From positions 192,792 to 256,791 of the forward strand of contig NZ_BMEX01000005.1 in the NCBI RefSeq assembly GCF_014637345.1: 64,000 bases of DNA, written 5' to 3'. Shown piece after piece: positions 11,001 through 21,117 of the stretch. A program made the position numbers and the translations under genes. The notes beneath the pieces are model-generated. The model was not told the origin of the DNA, did not search any database, and saw only the letters and a list, made by a program, of their open reading frames with translations. Positions within the stretch are counted from its first letter, which is position 1; each line of letters opens with the position of its first letter. The stretch is from Kroppenstedtia guangzhouensis (GTDB lineage: Bacteria; Bacillota; Bacilli; Thermoactinomycetales; DSM-45169).

Positions 11001-11271
11001 CTCCTCTTTCTTTCAGCCGATCGATCATATATTTGAAGAATTCCATATGTCCCCCCTGATAAGAGGAGACGGCGATCCCCTGAACATCTTCCTGGATGGC
11101 GGCATCGACGATCAGGTCCACGGACCTGTCGTGCCCCAGATGAATCACTTCCGCACCGCTCGCCTGCAAAAGCCTTCGGAACAGATTGATCGCGGCATCA
11201 TGACCATCAAAGAGACTGGCCGCAGTCACAAACCGAACGGGATTTCGCGGTTGATACACCTCTGTTGACAT
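8011..11271 (-). CDS. icmF: Fused isobutyryl-CoA mutase with G-protein chaperone (IcmF)
   Basis: 1086 aa. Adenosylcobalamin enzyme that interconverts n-butyryl-CoA and isobutyryl-CoA. Domain order is diagnostic: N-terminal B12 domain (about 1-140, cobalt-ligand H24 in DGHDAAIN), MeaI-type GTPase (P-loop [13 protein letters not shown] at 206-218, [12 protein letters not shown] at 349-352), linker, then the large substrate-binding mutase barrel to the C-terminus with a helical [19 protein letters not shown] end. ATG start right after tetR (1 bp gap). Last gene of the acyl-CoA cluster. Its context with lysine-to-butyrate genes suggests it feeds butyryl-CoA into branched-chain intermediates. Valeryl or pivalyl substrates cannot be excluded. 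Confidence 0.94.
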   Translation of the reverse strand: MSTEVYQPRNPVRFVTAASLFDGHDAAINLFRRLLQASGAEVIHLGHDRSVDLIVDAAIQEDVQGIAVSSYQGGHMEFFKYMIDRLKERGAGHIRVFAGGGGVIVPREIRELEAYGVVKVFSPEDGRNLGLQGIINHMMKACDFPTVEQESWEREAAEKGDHRAIARLITLAEKDVLEKSDGNPSGQQPPTAGKGEDSGYKVPVVGLTGTGGAGKSSLTDELVRRFLADFPDKKVAVLSIDPSKQKTGGGLLGDRIRMNAVHHPRVYMRSLATRKNRSELSGATQEALSVLKRSGFDIVFLETSGIGQGNADVVDVSDLSVYVMTSEFGAPSQLEKIEMLDYADLVVINKFDRKGSKDALRDVKKQYRRNHELFDAPDEEVPVFGTMASRYNDPGTNRFYRALMDRLTEKMSLDWKFGWEPGTDRQGDIHIIPPERSHYLRDISNTVRKYRKHVEEQSRLARKAHQLEGSLETLAEYEEEAEGLSERLHRVKEKVEVGMDPEAKRFLEEWPKLKEAYRQDEYKVTIRDREIRTPLFTETLSGTRIPKVSLPKFEDRGELVRWGMLENVPGRFPFTAGVFPFKRTDEDPKRMFAGEGTPERTNRRFHYLSEGETAKRLSTAFDSVTLYGRDPDERPDIYGKIGESGVSVCTLEDMKKLYAGFDLCAPNTSVSMTINGPAPIILAMFLNTAIDQQIDKFREQKGREPKPEEQEEIRARALSTVRGTVQADILKEDQGQNTCIFSTEFALKMMGDIQEYFIANRVRNYYSVSISGYHIAEAGANPISQLAFTLANAFTYVEYYLSRGMDIDQFAPNLSFFFSNGLDAEYSVIGRVARRIWAVAMKRLYGAGERSQKLKYHIQTSGRSLHAQEIDFNDIRTTLQALMAIYDQCNSLHTNAYDEAITTPTEESVRRAMAIQMIITKELGLAKNENPLQGSFIIEELTDLVEEAVLSEFDRISDRGGVLGAMETQYQRGKIQEESLDYETKKHSGELPIIGVNTFLKEGDEAEPEVKLTRATPEEKQTQIQNLREFQEAHREEAKAALDRLKQTARENGNLFAELMHTVRHASLGQITDALFEIGGEYRRNM

Positions 11272-11272
11272 G

Positions 11273-11917
11273 TCACTTCCCTCCCGTTTTCGGATGGATG
11301 CATTGATTAAGCAACAGGGCTGTCTGGTGACGGGTGTACTCTTCCAGAGTGTAAAGCCCCTTCAAGGCCCATCTGCGAAAGGTCCACATCTGACCCAGAA
11401 CCATGATGTTATGAGCCATCAGCTTCACTACCGAGGGATCCAGTGTCAGGGTCCCGTCCCGGATGCCCCTTTGCAAAATTTCTTCAAACAAAGATGTGAT
11501 CTCTTCTTCTTTTTTCAAGACATAGGACATGGCCTCTCCGGGCAGTGATTTGGTCTCCTGGTAAATGAGGAGAACATCATCGCTCATTTCCGCCATCACG
11601 CGAAAATGCTGGGCAATGGCCTTCGTGAGTCCTTCCCTGCCGCTTCCCGTTTCCGCAAGGGCTGATTTCAGTCGGGATTCCAATTCGGAATGGATATGGT
11701 CGCACACCAGGTAAAGAACGTCCTCTTTGCTTTGAATATATTCGTACATGGTGCCGATGGAAAGACCGCACTCCCGGGCGATCTCGCGGGTGGTGGTCCT
11801 GTGAAACCCCTTTCGGACAAACAGGTCGCAAGCTCCCCGGATAATCTGTTGCCGACGTTTTTCAACCAGTTGCCGGTTTTTGACCACGGAAGGAATCCTT
11901 TTCGAATCCCGGCTCAT
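11273..11917 (-). CDS. TetR-family transcriptional regulator
   Basis: 214 aa. The N-terminal helix-turn-helix (about residues 20-65) includes the [20 protein letters not shown] recognition region; the rest is an all-helical ligand domain. The ATG at 11917 has a GGAAGGAGGGGGA site and overlaps the meaB stop (ATGA), so it is translationally coupled to meaB and lies 1 bp before icmF. Probably controls this acyl-CoA/icmF cluster and senses an acyl-CoA; that is inference. It differs from Bacillus FadR, so the FadR-like site before fadF may belong to another protein. Confidence 0.88.
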   Translation of the reverse strand: MSRDSKRIPSVVKNRQLVEKRRQQIIRGACDLFVRKGFHRTTTREIARECGLSIGTMYEYIQSKEDVLYLVCDHIHSELESRLKSALAETGSGREGLTKAIAQHFRVMAEMSDDVLLIYQETKSLPGEAMSYVLKKEEEITSLFEEILQRGIRDGTLTLDPSVVKLMAHNIMVLGQMWTFRRWALKGLYTLEEYTRHQTALLLNQCIHPKTGGK

Positions 11918-12909
11918 GTTCCCCCTCCTTCCGGGTTTCCCCCGACCAGGCGGTCCAGCCATTTTCGCGCCACCCGGCGGGGACTTTCCTGTCGAATCTG
12001 CATCCGATCCAAATCTCTTTGAAAGGCGGATGTGTTCATTTCCCTCAACAGGTGAGTGCGCATCGCTTCTTCGATGATGGTTTCCAATTCCCGGCGGAGA
12101 TGGGTGCGGCGCTGATCCTCCCACTGCCCGCTCTCCTGAAGGAATTGTCGGTGTTTTTGAAGGCCGGACCACAGCTCGTCAATCCCCCGCCCGGTTTTCC
12201 CTTCCGTTCGGAGAATGGGAGGGATCCAGTCTCCCTCTTCTTTGACCAGACTCAACATCTCTTCGATATCCCGGACCAATCGGGCCGCTCCCTCCCGATC
12301 CGCCTTGTTGACAACGAAAAGATCCGCTGTCTCCATGATCCCGGCCTTAAACACCTGAACCGCATCTCCGCTGCCGGGAGTCAGCACAAGAGCAACGGTG
12401 TCGGCCAGATGCATGATCTCCACTTCGGATTGGCCCACGCCCACGGTTTCGATGACAATCACCTCAAACCCGGCGGCATCCAAAACGCGGGCCGCTTCCC
12501 GGGTGGCGCGGGCGAGGCCGCCAAGGTTCCCCCGGCTGCCCATACTCCGGATAAAGACTCCGGAATCCAGGGCGTGACGCCCCATCCGGACGCGATCTCC
12601 CAGGATGGCACCACCGGTGAAGGGACTGGTGGGGTCGACGGCAAGGACACCAACCCTGTATCCTTCCCCCCTCAAATGGGTGATCAGCCGGTCCGTCAGG
12701 GTGCTCTTACCTGCTCCGGGAGCTCCCGTCAACCCCACCAGAAAGGCGCGACCGGTCCGGGGATACAACTCTTCCAACAAGGCTTCCCCACGGGAGTCCC
12801 CGGATTCGAGACAGGAGATCGCCCGGGCGATCATCCGGTTATCGCCATTTTGAATCTGATCAGCCCATTGTCGGATCCCATCCTCCTCATACTCCCGGAA
12901 AAAGGTCAT
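11914..12909 (-). CDS. meaB: MeaB-type GTPase chaperone of B12-dependent mutases
   Basis: 331 aa G3E GTPase (ArgK/MeaB). P-loop [13 protein letters not shown] near residue 59, [24 protein letters not shown] and NKAD are present. MeaB loads and protects adenosylcobalamin on acyl-CoA mutases. IcmF already carries its own fused G-domain, so this stand-alone copy may serve a separate methylmalonyl-CoA mutase outside the window. Overlaps the upstream acyl-CoA dehydrogenase and downstream tetR by ATGA, so tightly coupled. Confidence 0.93.
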   Translation of the reverse strand: MTFFREYEEDGIRQWADQIQNGDNRMIARAISCLESGDSRGEALLEELYPRTGRAFLVGLTGAPGAGKSTLTDRLITHLRGEGYRVGVLAVDPTSPFTGGAILGDRVRMGRHALDSGVFIRSMGSRGNLGGLARATREAARVLDAAGFEVIVIETVGVGQSEVEIMHLADTVALVLTPGSGDAVQVFKAGIMETADLFVVNKADREGAARLVRDIEEMLSLVKEEGDWIPPILRTEGKTGRGIDELWSGLQKHRQFLQESGQWEDQRRTHLRRELETIIEEAMRTHLLREMNTSAFQRDLDRMQIRQESPRRVARKWLDRLVGGNPEGGGT

Positions 12910-14048
12910 TCTTTCATCAAGTGGTTGGCGATGACCACCCGCTGAATCTCATTGGTCCCTTCATAGATCTGGGTGATTTTTGCATCCCTCATGAAACGCT
13001 CCACCGGATATTCACGGGTGTAACCGTACCCACCGAACACCTGAACCGCTTCGGTGGTTACTTGCATGGCGATATCACCGGCATACAATTTGGCCATGGC
13101 CGAAGCCTTTCCATAGGGGAGACCCTCGCTTTCCAACCAGGCCGCCTGATAAGTGAGAAGCCGGGCTGCTTCAATCTGGGTCGCCATATCCGCAAGCTTG
13201 AACTGGATCGCCTGCAGCTTTCCGATCGGCTTACCAAACTGTTTTCGCTCCTTGGCATAAGCGGTGGCAGCATCCAGTGCTCCCTGGGCGATTCCGACGG
13301 CTTGGGCGGCGATCCCATTACGGCCTCCGTCCAAAGTCATCATGGCGATCTTAAAGCCCTGACCTTCCTCCCCGAGACGGTTCTCCACGGGAATCCGGCA
13401 GTCCTCAAAGATGATTTCCGTGGTTGGAGAGGAACGAATCCCCAGTTTTTGTTCCTTCTTTCCGATGGAAAAGCCCGGGGTGTCCTTTTCCACGATAAAG
13501 GCAGTGACTCCATGGTGTTTCTTCTCCGGATCGGTCACAGCGAAGACCACATAAATCTCCGCTTCCCCACCGTTGGTGATAAAGATCTTGTTTCCGTTAA
13601 GAATATAAGCATCCCCGTCCCGGACCGCCGTCGTCCGCATGCCCGCCGCATCTGATCCGGAACCCGGTTCGGTCAGGCCATATGCCCCCAATTGGCTCCC
13701 TTCCGCCAACGGGCGGAGAAAACGCTCTTTTTGTTCTGGAGTTCCAAATTTATAAATCGGCCAGCTTGCCAGGGACAGGTGGGCTGACAAGGTCACTCCG
13801 GTGGAGGCGCACACCCGGGACAGTTCCTCCACGGCGATCACATAACTGAGGAAGTCGGAACCTACACCCCCTAAGTCTTCCGGCCACGGAATTCCCGTCA
13901 TACCCAACTGGCCCATCTGATCGAAGATCGAACGATCAAAGCGCTCTTGCTCATCCCGCTCCGCTGCGGTGGGGGCCACTTCTTTCTCTGCGAACTCCCG
14001 GACCATCTTCCGCATCATCTCATGTTCCTCATTTAATCGGAACTGCAT
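12906..14048 (-). CDS. Acyl-CoA dehydrogenase (short-chain type), copy 1
   Basis: 380 aa flavoprotein that oxidises acyl-CoA to enoyl-CoA. Signatures: [12 protein letters not shown], the FAD region [36 protein letters not shown], the catalytic glutamate in [11 protein letters not shown]. The frame is open 11 codons further, but the ATG at 14048 begins the conserved [16 protein letters not shown] and has GGGAGGATCACC upstream. Related to butyryl-CoA and branched acyl-CoA dehydrogenases and to Bacillus acdA. Substrate not determined from sequence. Confidence 0.93.
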   Translation of the reverse strand: MQFRLNEEHEMMRKMVREFAEKEVAPTAAERDEQERFDRSIFDQMGQLGMTGIPWPEDLGGVGSDFLSYVIAVEELSRVCASTGVTLSAHLSLASWPIYKFGTPEQKERFLRPLAEGSQLGAYGLTEPGSGSDAAGMRTTAVRDGDAYILNGNKIFITNGGEAEIYVVFAVTDPEKKHHGVTAFIVEKDTPGFSIGKKEQKLGIRSSPTTEIIFEDCRIPVENRLGEEGQGFKIAMMTLDGGRNGIAAQAVGIAQGALDAATAYAKERKQFGKPIGKLQAIQFKLADMATQIEAARLLTYQAAWLESEGLPYGKASAMAKLYAGDIAMQVTTEAVQVFGGYGYTREYPVERFMRDAKITQIYEGTNEIQRVVIANHLMKE

Positions 14049-14110
14049 GGTGGTGATCCTCCCTTTTACTCTCTTTATCATACGATGTCAACATGGGATT
14101 CACTCAAAAT

Positions 14111-15253
14111 TCAACCCTTCAGCAACTCCCCGGCAATCACGATCCGCTGGATTTCATTGGTTCCTTCATAGATTTGAGTGATCTTGGCATCCCTAAACAA
14201 TCGTTCCACCGGATATTCCCGGGTGTAGCCATAACCGCCGAACACCTGGACCGCTTCGATGGTCGCCTTCATCGCCGTATCTGAGGCAAACATTTTGGCC
14301 ATCGAGGACTCTTTCCGACAGGGACGACCCTCCTGATAAAGATTTGCCGCCCGATAAATCAGCAGGCGGGCCGCCTCCACCTCGGTGGCGATGTCCGCCA
14401 ATTTGAACTGGATCGCCTGAAGCTTTCCGATCGGCTTCCCGAACTGATGACGCTCCTTGGCATAAGCGGCTGCCGCTTCCAGAGCCGATGTCGCAATACC
14501 CAAAGCTTGTGCACCGATGCCGATCCGGCCACCAGCCAGATTGGACAAAGCGATCTCATATCCCTGACCCTCACGCCCCAGTCGGTTTTCCACCGGAATC
14601 TCCGCCGACTCAAAGATAAGCTCGCAGGTGTTGGATCCCCCCAGTCCCATCTTTTTCTCTTTTTTACCGATGATGAATCCAGGGGTGTCCTTCTCCACGA
14701 TAAATGCGGAGATCCCTTTGGGACCTTGATCGGGATCGGTGACGGCGAAGGTGATATAGGTATCCGCAGCCTCGGCATTGGTGATAAAGATCTTGCTCCC
14801 ATCCAGGATGTACCGATCCTTTTTTCTCACCGCCCGGGTCCGGATCGCGGAGGCATCGGAGCCCGCATGGGGTTCCGTCAGGGCAAAGGCACCCAGGTAC
14901 TCCCCCCGGGACAAGCGGGATACATACTTCTTCTTTTGCGCCTCCGTCCCGTAGCGGAGGATGGGAAAGGTACCCACTGAAGTGTGTACGGCCAGGATCA
15001 CACCTGCAGCCGCACTCACTTTGGAGATCTCTTCAAGGGCCAGGATATAGCTGATAAAATCAGCCCCCGCTCCTCCCCATTTTTCGGGAATCGGGATCCC
15101 CATCAATCCCAGCTCCCCTATTTTTCGGACCAACTCTCTTGGAAACCGGTCCTCCCTGTCCATCGAAGGAATCCAGGGGGGAATTTCGGTGCGGGCAAAA
15201 TCCCGCACCATCTTCCGCATCATTTCCTGTTCTTCCGTGAACCGGAGATCCAT
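14111..15253 (-). CDS. Acyl-CoA dehydrogenase (short-chain type), copy 2
   Basis: 380 aa and closely similar to the next gene downstream (same [19 protein letters not shown] and [11 protein letters not shown] blocks), so the pair looks like a tandem duplication. [12 protein letters not shown] and the catalytic glutamate are intact. ATG start 31 bp after hbd. Next to hbd and thl, one copy is a good candidate for butyryl-CoA dehydrogenase; the other may take isobutyryl-CoA made by IcmF. That split is inference. No etfAB genes in the window. Confidence 0.92.
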   Translation of the reverse strand: MDLRFTEEQEMMRKMVRDFARTEIPPWIPSMDREDRFPRELVRKIGELGLMGIPIPEKWGGAGADFISYILALEEISKVSAAAGVILAVHTSVGTFPILRYGTEAQKKKYVSRLSRGEYLGAFALTEPHAGSDASAIRTRAVRKKDRYILDGSKIFITNAEAADTYITFAVTDPDQGPKGISAFIVEKDTPGFIIGKKEKKMGLGGSNTCELIFESAEIPVENRLGREGQGYEIALSNLAGGRIGIGAQALGIATSALEAAAAYAKERHQFGKPIGKLQAIQFKLADIATEVEAARLLIYRAANLYQEGRPCRKESSMAKMFASDTAMKATIEAVQVFGGYGYTREYPVERLFRDAKITQIYEGTNEIQRIVIAGELLKG

Positions 15254-15284
15254 AATTCAAACCTCCCCGTAACCACTCTGGGTG

Positions 15285-16142
15285 TCAGGATTCATAGGTA
15301 TAAAAGCCTCGTCCCGTTTTCCGGCCGAGCCAGCCTGCTTTCACATACTTCCGTAACAAGGGGCAGGGACGGTATTTGGAGTCCCCGAAACCTTCATAAA
15401 GGGTTTCCATGATATACAGGCAGGTGTCCAACCCGATAAAGTCCGCCAAAGTGAGAGGACCCATGGGATGATTCATGCCCAACTTCATCACCTGATCCAC
15501 CGCTTCCGGCTCGGCCACACCTTCATAGACGGTGTAAATCGCCTCATTGATCATCGGCATCAGGATCCGGTTGGCAACAAATCCGGGAAAATCATTCACT
15601 TCCACCGGAGTTTTCCCCATCTGGCGAGCCAGTTGTTCCACTGCATCAAACACTTCATCGGCAGTGGCCAAGCCCCGGATCACTTCCACCAGTTTCATCA
15701 CCGGCACCGGGTTCATAAAGTGCATTCCAATCACACGCTCCGGACGACGGGTGACAGCGGCGATCTCGGTAATGGGCAGGGAGGAAGTGTTGGTGGCGAG
15801 AATTCCGTGAGCGGGGGCATAGCGATCCAAATGTCGGAACAGGTCGGTCTTCACTTCCATATTCTCAACAGCGGCCTCCACCACGATATCCGCCTCGGAT
15901 GCGGCTTCTTCCAAACTAGTGGTGACCCGGATCCGCCCCAAAGCCTCCGCCTTCTCCGCATCACTCATCCTCCCTTTCTCCACGCTCCGGGACAGGTTTT
16001 TCTCAATTCCCTTCAATCCCTTTTGGACAATCTCTTCCTTCAAATCGTGCAGACAGACCACCAGTCCGGACTGAGCCGCCGTCTGGGCGATCCCGCTGCC
16101 CATCTGACCCGCACCGATCACGGTGAATTTTCGGATGTTCAA
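15285..16142 (-). CDS. hbd: 3-hydroxybutyryl-CoA dehydrogenase
   Basis: 285 aa. The NAD-binding fold starts [31 protein letters not shown] with [17 protein letters not shown] gives the catalytic region, and the C-terminal domain has [18 protein letters not shown] and [13 protein letters not shown]. Interconverts acetoacetyl-CoA and 3-hydroxybutyryl-CoA, linking thiolase to the acyl-CoA dehydrogenases. ATG with an AGGAGGGGG site. The upstream 370 bp hold a repeat A copy rather than an obvious promoter. Confidence 0.95.
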   Translation of the reverse strand: MNIRKFTVIGAGQMGSGIAQTAAQSGLVVCLHDLKEEIVQKGLKGIEKNLSRSVEKGRMSDAEKAEALGRIRVTTSLEEAASEADIVVEAAVENMEVKTDLFRHLDRYAPAHGILATNTSSLPITEIAAVTRRPERVIGMHFMNPVPVMKLVEVIRGLATADEVFDAVEQLARQMGKTPVEVNDFPGFVANRILMPMINEAIYTVYEGVAEPEAVDQVMKLGMNHPMGPLTLADFIGLDTCLYIMETLYEGFGDSKYRPCPLLRKYVKAGWLGRKTGRGFYTYES

Positions 16143-16513
16143 AGCATATCCCCCTCCTGTGGGTTGTAGTGATTCCGCGGGAGGCGAAAGTCCCCCGCGG
16201 AGAGAACCATCTCAATGTAATGCTTGTGGGTGACTGGTAAATAATTGCTAAAAATTGCGACGACCCTACATTTTCCTGTTTTCGCACTTCCGGTAAACAT
16301 GCTGACAAAGGACTGGGGCCAGGCCGGTCGGGATTGGGTTTCACATGACCTTTTCGTTGTTCTTACGATCCAAAATCACTCCATGTGAAACCCAACCAAC
16401 CCTCCCTCCGATGTTTTCACAACTCTAGATGTAACCGACTTTCCTTTAGGCGCTTGAATTACAAGACACGCCCTTATCCCTAACCACCCCGTCTGCCTCC
16501 GGAACCAATCGGT
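16143..16513. other. Intergenic region thl-hbd
   Basis: Contains repeat A copy 3 and, at 16172-16199, a GC-rich hairpin (TCCGCGGG/CCCGCGGA arms) without a U tract. Otherwise no gene. The hairpin could modulate read-through from thl into hbd. Confidence 0.5.
16285..16431. repeat. Palindromic intergenic repeat A, copy 3
   Basis: GGTCGGGATTGGGTTTCACATG on one arm (core at 16326-16347), CCATGTGAAACCCAACC on the other, with TTCACAACTCTAGATG at the right end. The interior between the arms matches copy 5 in the opposite orientation almost base for base (GATCCAAAATCACTCCATG). Left end eroded. Confidence 0.75.
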
Positions 16514-17692
16514 TCAATCGACCCGGATCAGAACCGCGTCACCCTGGGCGGCGCCGCTGCAGATGCCGGCAACTCCCAATCCACCCCCGCGCCGTTGCAG
16601 TTCGTGAATCAGGGTGAGGATGATCCGGGCACCGCTGGCTCCGATCGGATGACCGAGAGCGATCGCACCTCCGTTCACATTCACCTTCTTTTCGTCCCAA
16701 CCGAGGATCTTACCATTCGCCAGAGCGACGGCGGCAAACGCCTCGTTCACTTCAAACAGATCGATGCTCTCCAGGGTGAGATCGTGTTTCTTCAAGAGTT
16801 TCTGAATGGCATAGGCCGGAGTGACAGGAAAATAACGGGCCTCCATCCCCACTGCCGCATGCCCGAGGATGCGGGCGATGGGCCGAATCCCCAGCTCTTC
16901 CGCCTTGTCGGTGGAGGAGAGCACCAGAGCACAGGCCCCATCGTTCACTCCGGGAGCGTTCCCCGCGGTCACTGTGCCATCTTTGAGAAAGACCGGCTTC
17001 AGGCCTTCCAGTTTTTCCAGGGAGGTGTCCCGGCGGGGTGCTTCATCGGTGTCCACCCATGTCTCCCCTTTCCTCCCTTTCACCTTCACGGGCACAATCT
17101 CTTCCGCCATCTTGCCGGAGTCAATGGCTGCAGTGGCCAGTTGATGACTGCGAAGAGCCCATCTGTCCTGTTGTTCCCGGGAGACCTCGTATTCGGCAGC
17201 CACATTGCTTCCGTGCACCACCATGTGTACCCCATCAAAGGCACACCAGAGACCATCGTGGATCATGAGATCAACCACTTTCCCATCTCCCATCCGCTGA
17301 CCCCAGCGGCTGCCGGGAAGCAAGTACGGGGCATTGGACATACTCTCCATTCCACCCGCCACGATCACTTCCGCATCTCCCGAGCGGATGATCTGGTCCG
17401 CCAAAGTGGCGCTCCGCATTCCTGAGGCACAAACCTTGTTGATCGTTTCCGTTCCCACTTCCCAGGGAAGTTCTGCTTTTCGGGCCGCCTGGCGGGAGGG
17501 GATCTGACCTTGCCCCCCCTGTAAAACCATGCCCATGATCACTTCCTCCACCGCTTCATCGGGAACTCCCGAGCGATCCAGGGCACCCCGGATTGCGATC
17601 CCCCCCAAATCCACTGCAGCAACATCCTTCAATGTACCGCCAAACCGGCCAAAAGGGGTACGGGCCCCCCCGAGCACAACTGTTTCCCTCAT
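16514..17692 (-). CDS. thl: Acetyl-CoA C-acetyltransferase (thiolase)
   Basis: 392 aa. Active-site cysteine in [11 protein letters not shown], the NEAFA motif, [16 protein letters not shown] and the C-terminal catalytic cysteine in [12 protein letters not shown] are all in place. Condenses two acetyl-CoA to acetoacetyl-CoA or cleaves it. The ATG at 17692 has GGAGGTGCTGAC upstream, better than the longer frame. First gene of the thl-hbd-acd-acd-meaB-tetR-icmF run. Confidence 0.95.
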   Translation of the reverse strand: MRETVVLGGARTPFGRFGGTLKDVAAVDLGGIAIRGALDRSGVPDEAVEEVIMGMVLQGGQGQIPSRQAARKAELPWEVGTETINKVCASGMRSATLADQIIRSGDAEVIVAGGMESMSNAPYLLPGSRWGQRMGDGKVVDLMIHDGLWCAFDGVHMVVHGSNVAAEYEVSREQQDRWALRSHQLATAAIDSGKMAEEIVPVKVKGRKGETWVDTDEAPRRDTSLEKLEGLKPVFLKDGTVTAGNAPGVNDGACALVLSSTDKAEELGIRPIARILGHAAVGMEARYFPVTPAYAIQKLLKKHDLTLESIDLFEVNEAFAAVALANGKILGWDEKKVNVNGGAIALGHPIGASGARIILTLIHELQRRGGGLGVAGICSGAAQGDAVLIRVD

Positions 17693-17693
17693 G

Positions 17694-18099
17694 TCAGCAC
17701 CTCCATGAAATCCGTTCATCCAACTGAGCGCTCGTTCGGAATCGGGTCAGAAAAACGCTTCCAATATCAAGATTACTCTGTTTCTTCCACCTTGGCAACG
17801 CTCTTTTCCCGACTGGAAAAAAATGCAACCCCCCCGTTCCGAGTAAAAAAGGCATCCTGGCCATCGACGGACCCTTGAAACCACAAGATGTTCTGTTTTC
17901 CATATCCGGGACGTTGCCCAGATGATGCTTTACAGTCCTGACGACGAGCCTGAAAATCCCTCTCCCTTCCACCGGAGGCGGAAGGAACCTCTCCCGGATC
18001 GCTCCAAGGCCTTTCGTGATCAGTTGCCGATAGGCCTGCTTGATCTCCCCAGGGGTCGCCTTTGGATTTACCCCATAAAATGGAATAACAATCTTTCAT
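17694..18099 (-). pseudogene. Frameshifted J-domain (DnaJ-like) gene remnant
   Basis: ATG at 18099 with AAAGGAACATTGT upstream reads MKDCYSIL. One extra T near 18075 breaks the frame; in the next frame it continues GVNPKATPGEIKQAYRQL, helices I and II of a J-domain. After that the HPD tripeptide is absent and the sequence becomes Arg/Lys/Gly-rich without recognisable DnaJ domains. So a small J-domain gene has been disrupted and partly replaced. An odd short J-like protein expressed by frameshifting is less likely. Confidence 0.6.
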
Positions 18100-18204
18100 A
18101 CAATGTTCCTTTGATGGAGATGCGAAAATCCTCCTTCCCATGACCGGGAAGACACAGCTTCCACAGCGTATGAAATTGCCCCTTTACAAAAAGATTTTCC
18201 CTCC

Positions 18205-18240
18205 AATAAAACAGACCCGGGGGAAATCCCCCCCCCGGGT
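18205..18240 (-). terminator. Rho-independent terminator of fadF
   Basis: Minus strand ACCCGGGGG...CCCCCGGGT hairpin (18215-18240) followed by CTGTTTTATT. About 115 bp past the fadF stop. Confidence 0.7.
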
Positions 18241-18354
18241 GATTCATGATCAGTGATTTAACTTGCTGAGCGGCTCAGGGTTCCCATAACTGTCAAACTT
18301 CCTGAAATGCCAAAGGCAGTCGGTATGGAACCCTCGGAATCCGTCTCCAGCGAT

Positions 18355-20463
18355 TCAGTGGACTTCTTCGGCAACTGGGGCCAGCTGTTTCCCGAAATCG
18401 ACGGACATCGCCAACACCTCGGCCACATCCATGGTTCTTACGTTGTCTTCCACCTCTTTGGCTTTGGTTCCATCGCTCATCATGGTCAGACAATAAGGAC
18501 ATGCACTTCCGATCAGTGTGGGGTTGACAGCAAGGGCTTGTTCCGTTCGGGCGGTATTGACCCGAACCCCGGACTGTTCCTCCAGCCACATCATTCCCCC
18601 GCCGGCACCGCAACACATCCCGTTCTCCCGGTTCCGCTCCATTTCGACAAGCTCCACTCCCGGGATGGACTGGAAGATAAATCGGGGAGCATCGTACTCG
18701 TCGTTGTACCGGCCCAGGTAACAAGAATCATGATACGTGACCCGTTCCTTCACTTCCTTCACCGGTTTCAGCCGTCCTTCTTTGAGCAACTCCGCCAACA
18801 GCTGCGTATGGTGGTAAACTTCCACCCCTTCCAGACCGAAATCCGGATATTCGTTTTTAAACACATTATAAGCGTGGGGGTCAGCGGTCACAATCTTCTT
18901 CACATTGTATTTTTGGAATTGAGCGATGTTATCCATGGCCAGTTGCTGGAACAGAAACTCATTTCCCATACGACGGGCGGTATCTCCGGAGTTTTTCTCT
19001 TTTTTACCCAGTATGGCAAATTTGACTCCGGCATGGTTGAGCAGTTTCACGAGAGATTGCATCACCTTTTGGCTCCGGTTGTCATAGGAACCCATGGAGC
19101 CGACAAAGAGCAGATATTCAAAGTCTTTCTGCTCCTTCACTGTGGGGGCTTGGATTCCTTCTTCAAGATCTTCCCGCCATTTCTCCCGGTCCTTTTTGCT
19201 GAGTCCCCAGGGATTTCCCTGGCGCTCAATGTTTTGGAAGGTGCGGGTGGCTTCCGCCGGCATCTTCCCTTGCGTCATCACCAGATGACGACGCATGTCG
19301 ATGATCTTGCTCACGTGCTCATTGGAAACCGGACAGGCATCTTCACAGTTGCGGCAGGTGGTGCAGGCCCACAATTCTTCTTCCGTGATCACATCCCCGA
19401 TCAGATCGACGGGATAATCGTAGCTCCCGCCCTCTTCCTTGGTTACTGCCACCTCCGTGGCAGCATTGGCTCCACTGAAAGCATAAGCTGGCATCCAAGG
19501 ACTCTTGGAGGTGATGGCAGCCCCTTTCTCCGTCAGATGATCCCGCATCTTGACCAAAAGGTCCATCGGGGAAAGCATCTTTCCCGTCCCGGAGGCGGGA
19601 CAGACGTTGGTACAACGGCCGCACTCCACACAAGCGTAAAGGTCGATCAGATCCTTTTGGTCAAACTGCTCGATTTTGTTGACCCCGTACTCTGTCAAGG
19701 ATTCATCTTCAAAATCGATCGGTTTCAGCTTCCCTGGCGGCTTCTGACGCTTGAGGAACCAGTTGATCGGTGCCACGAGCAAGTGAAAATGCTTCGATTG
19801 GGGCACGTAGACAAGAAAGGCAAGCACATCAAGGGTGTGAATCCACCAAAAGATATAGAACATCACGATGGCCGCCGTCGGCGTCATCCAGGAGAAAGCT
19901 GCGGCAATCACGGAAGAAACCGGTGTCGACCAAGCTGGCAACGGCTCCGTCAACCCCCACAGATGTTCGAAAGCGGCAGAAAAGAGAATCGAGGTCATCA
20001 AAACAGTCAGAAAGATAACCACCAAGCCAGATTTAAAACCGCGTTTGAGACGGGGCAACTTCTCGATGAAGCGCCGGTAGAAGGAATACAGGGTGGCCAG
20101 GAGCACGGTGAACACCGTGATCTCCTGGATCAGTGTGAACACCGGATAGGCGGGCAAGGGTAAATGCTTCCCTGGAAACAGTCCTTTGATAAAAAGGTCA
20201 ATCGCCCCGAACTGAATAATGATAAAACCATAAAAGAGGATGATGTGCATCAATCCGCTTTTGGGATCTTTCATCAGTTTTTTCTGCCCAAAGACATTGA
20301 CCAGGAGCTGATTCATCCGATACTTCAGATCCGCGGAGAAATCCGCCGATTTTCCCAGTCGGACATACATATAACGGGAATAGACAACCTTGGCAAACAG
20401 GTAAAACGCATACCCGAAAACCGCGAGAAACGCGATCAGGTTGATGATTTCCAACAAGGACAC
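18355..20463 (-). CDS. fadF: Membrane-anchored iron-sulfur oxidoreductase, FadF type
   Basis: 702 aa. N-terminal membrane part with about five to six helices (nitrate-reductase gamma-like, about 5-240), then two 4Fe-4S motifs (CVECGRCTNVCPASG and CTTCRNCEDACPVSN), then two CCG domains (HDSCYLGRYND, GMCCGAGGGMMW, GSACPYCLTMM). Homologue of Bacillus ywjF/fadF, which is paired with the acyl-CoA dehydrogenase acdA near rpoE, as here. Likely passes electrons from ETF to quinone during acyl-CoA oxidation. I choose the GTG at 20463 (AAAGGAG nine bases upstream) over a longer frame lacking a ribosome site. Confidence 0.92.
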   Translation of the reverse strand: MSLLEIINLIAFLAVFGYAFYLFAKVVYSRYMYVRLGKSADFSADLKYRMNQLLVNVFGQKKLMKDPKSGLMHIILFYGFIIIQFGAIDLFIKGLFPGKHLPLPAYPVFTLIQEITVFTVLLATLYSFYRRFIEKLPRLKRGFKSGLVVIFLTVLMTSILFSAAFEHLWGLTEPLPAWSTPVSSVIAAAFSWMTPTAAIVMFYIFWWIHTLDVLAFLVYVPQSKHFHLLVAPINWFLKRQKPPGKLKPIDFEDESLTEYGVNKIEQFDQKDLIDLYACVECGRCTNVCPASGTGKMLSPMDLLVKMRDHLTEKGAAITSKSPWMPAYAFSGANAATEVAVTKEEGGSYDYPVDLIGDVITEEELWACTTCRNCEDACPVSNEHVSKIIDMRRHLVMTQGKMPAEATRTFQNIERQGNPWGLSKKDREKWREDLEEGIQAPTVKEQKDFEYLLFVGSMGSYDNRSQKVMQSLVKLLNHAGVKFAILGKKEKNSGDTARRMGNEFLFQQLAMDNIAQFQKYNVKKIVTADPHAYNVFKNEYPDFGLEGVEVYHHTQLLAELLKEGRLKPVKEVKERVTYHDSCYLGRYNDEYDAPRFIFQSIPGVELVEMERNRENGMCCGAGGGMMWLEEQSGVRVNTARTEQALAVNPTLIGSACPYCLTMMSDGTKAKEVEDNVRTMDVAEVLAMSVDFGKQLAPVAEEVH

Positions 20464-20582
20464 GTCAATCCACTCCTTTGCTCGAGAATCAGCCACGGGG
20501 GAATATTCGTACAGTTGACACCGGTTACACTCCGGTCTGACCACATCACTTGGATCGGATATCCAACTTTTTTCTTAATCTC

Positions 20583-20610
20583 ATTGTAGCATAAAATGAG
20601 TGGTCATTCA
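20583..20610 (-). promoter_or_regulatory. fadF promoter -10 with FadR-like operator
   Basis: Minus strand TACAAT (20583-20588) is a good -10. Just upstream (20593-20610) the sequence TGAATGACCACTCATTTT matches 13 of 16 fixed positions of the Bacillus FadR box TGAATGANTANTCATTCA. Repression in the absence of long-chain acyl-CoA is the expected behaviour. Confidence 0.6.
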
Positions 20611-20643
20611 TTCATTTTTTCTTCCGGTTCAAATCTCCGCATT

Positions 20644-20847
20644 TCATCTTACCCGCAGGAAGAAAATATGTCGAGACACCCCGCCGATGTGGGGGATCTC
20701 TTGGATATTCCAAAAAAAGAGCCCGTCGATCAACAGACCCTTTTGATCCATGACTGATGAGCAGAGAAGTCCCCTTCCCCGGACCTTCCGCGAAACAGGA
20801 TGCTTCCATCCCTTTCCCGCTGTCTCTGATCCATCGGATACCGTCAT
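20644..20847 (-). CDS. Small hypothetical protein
   Basis: 67 aa, not recognised. ATG with GAAGAGGTGTAACC upstream, starting 12 bp after the stop of the preceding small zinc-ribbon gene, so the two look like an operon. The C-terminal half is hydrophobic and aromatic (GLLIDGLFFWNIQEIPHIGG) and could be beta-rich. An overlapping frame of similar length exists; I prefer this one for its ribosome site. Confidence 0.4.
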   Translation of the reverse strand: MTVSDGSETAGKGWKHPVSRKVRGRGLLCSSVMDQKGLLIDGLFFWNIQEIPHIGGVSRHIFFLRVR

Positions 20848-20859
20848 GGTTACACCTCT

Positions 20860-21117
20860 TCAATCAGAAAAATGATCGGGAGGAAGGGGAGTAACCGGCC
20901 GGTGAAGGCAAATGTCACAATCCGGACTACCACAACTTCCCTCCAACCATTCATTGCAAACGAGACAGCAACAAGCCACATACTCCTCGGAAAAAACAGA
21001 GGGCGTCCCGCAATTGGAACAGTAATCTTCAGTGATCACCCCGCGGATGGAGTAACCCTCATACAAGACTCGGTTCCCCTGTTCACGGAGCAAACCTCTC
21101 TTGTTCCACCCCTGCAC
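20860..21117 (-). CDS. Small cysteine-rich (zinc-ribbon-like) protein
   Basis: 85 aa. Starts at GTG with AAAAGGAGGG upstream. Nine cysteines in the second half: CSNCG, then VACCCLVCNEW, then CGSPDCDIC, a spacing that suggests two zinc knuckles. No family recognised. Lies between fadF and a membrane protein gene. Real gene status rests on the ribosome site and the ordered cysteines. Confidence 0.55.
   Translation of the reverse strand: MQGWNKRGLLREQGNRVLYEGYSIRGVITEDYCSNCGTPSVFSEEYVACCCLVCNEWLEGSCGSPDCDICLHRPVTPLPPDHFSD

Noticed and set aside
16003-16344. Open frame beginning in repeat A copy 3 and running antisense-free into hbd
   Set aside because: Out of frame with hbd, begins inside the repeat, no ribosome site; a by-product of the repeat sequence.
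17724-17736. GAGCGCTC palindrome upstream of thl as a TetR operator
   Set aside because: Only 8 bp symmetric and the flanks do not pair; no second copy seen near other genes of the cluster.
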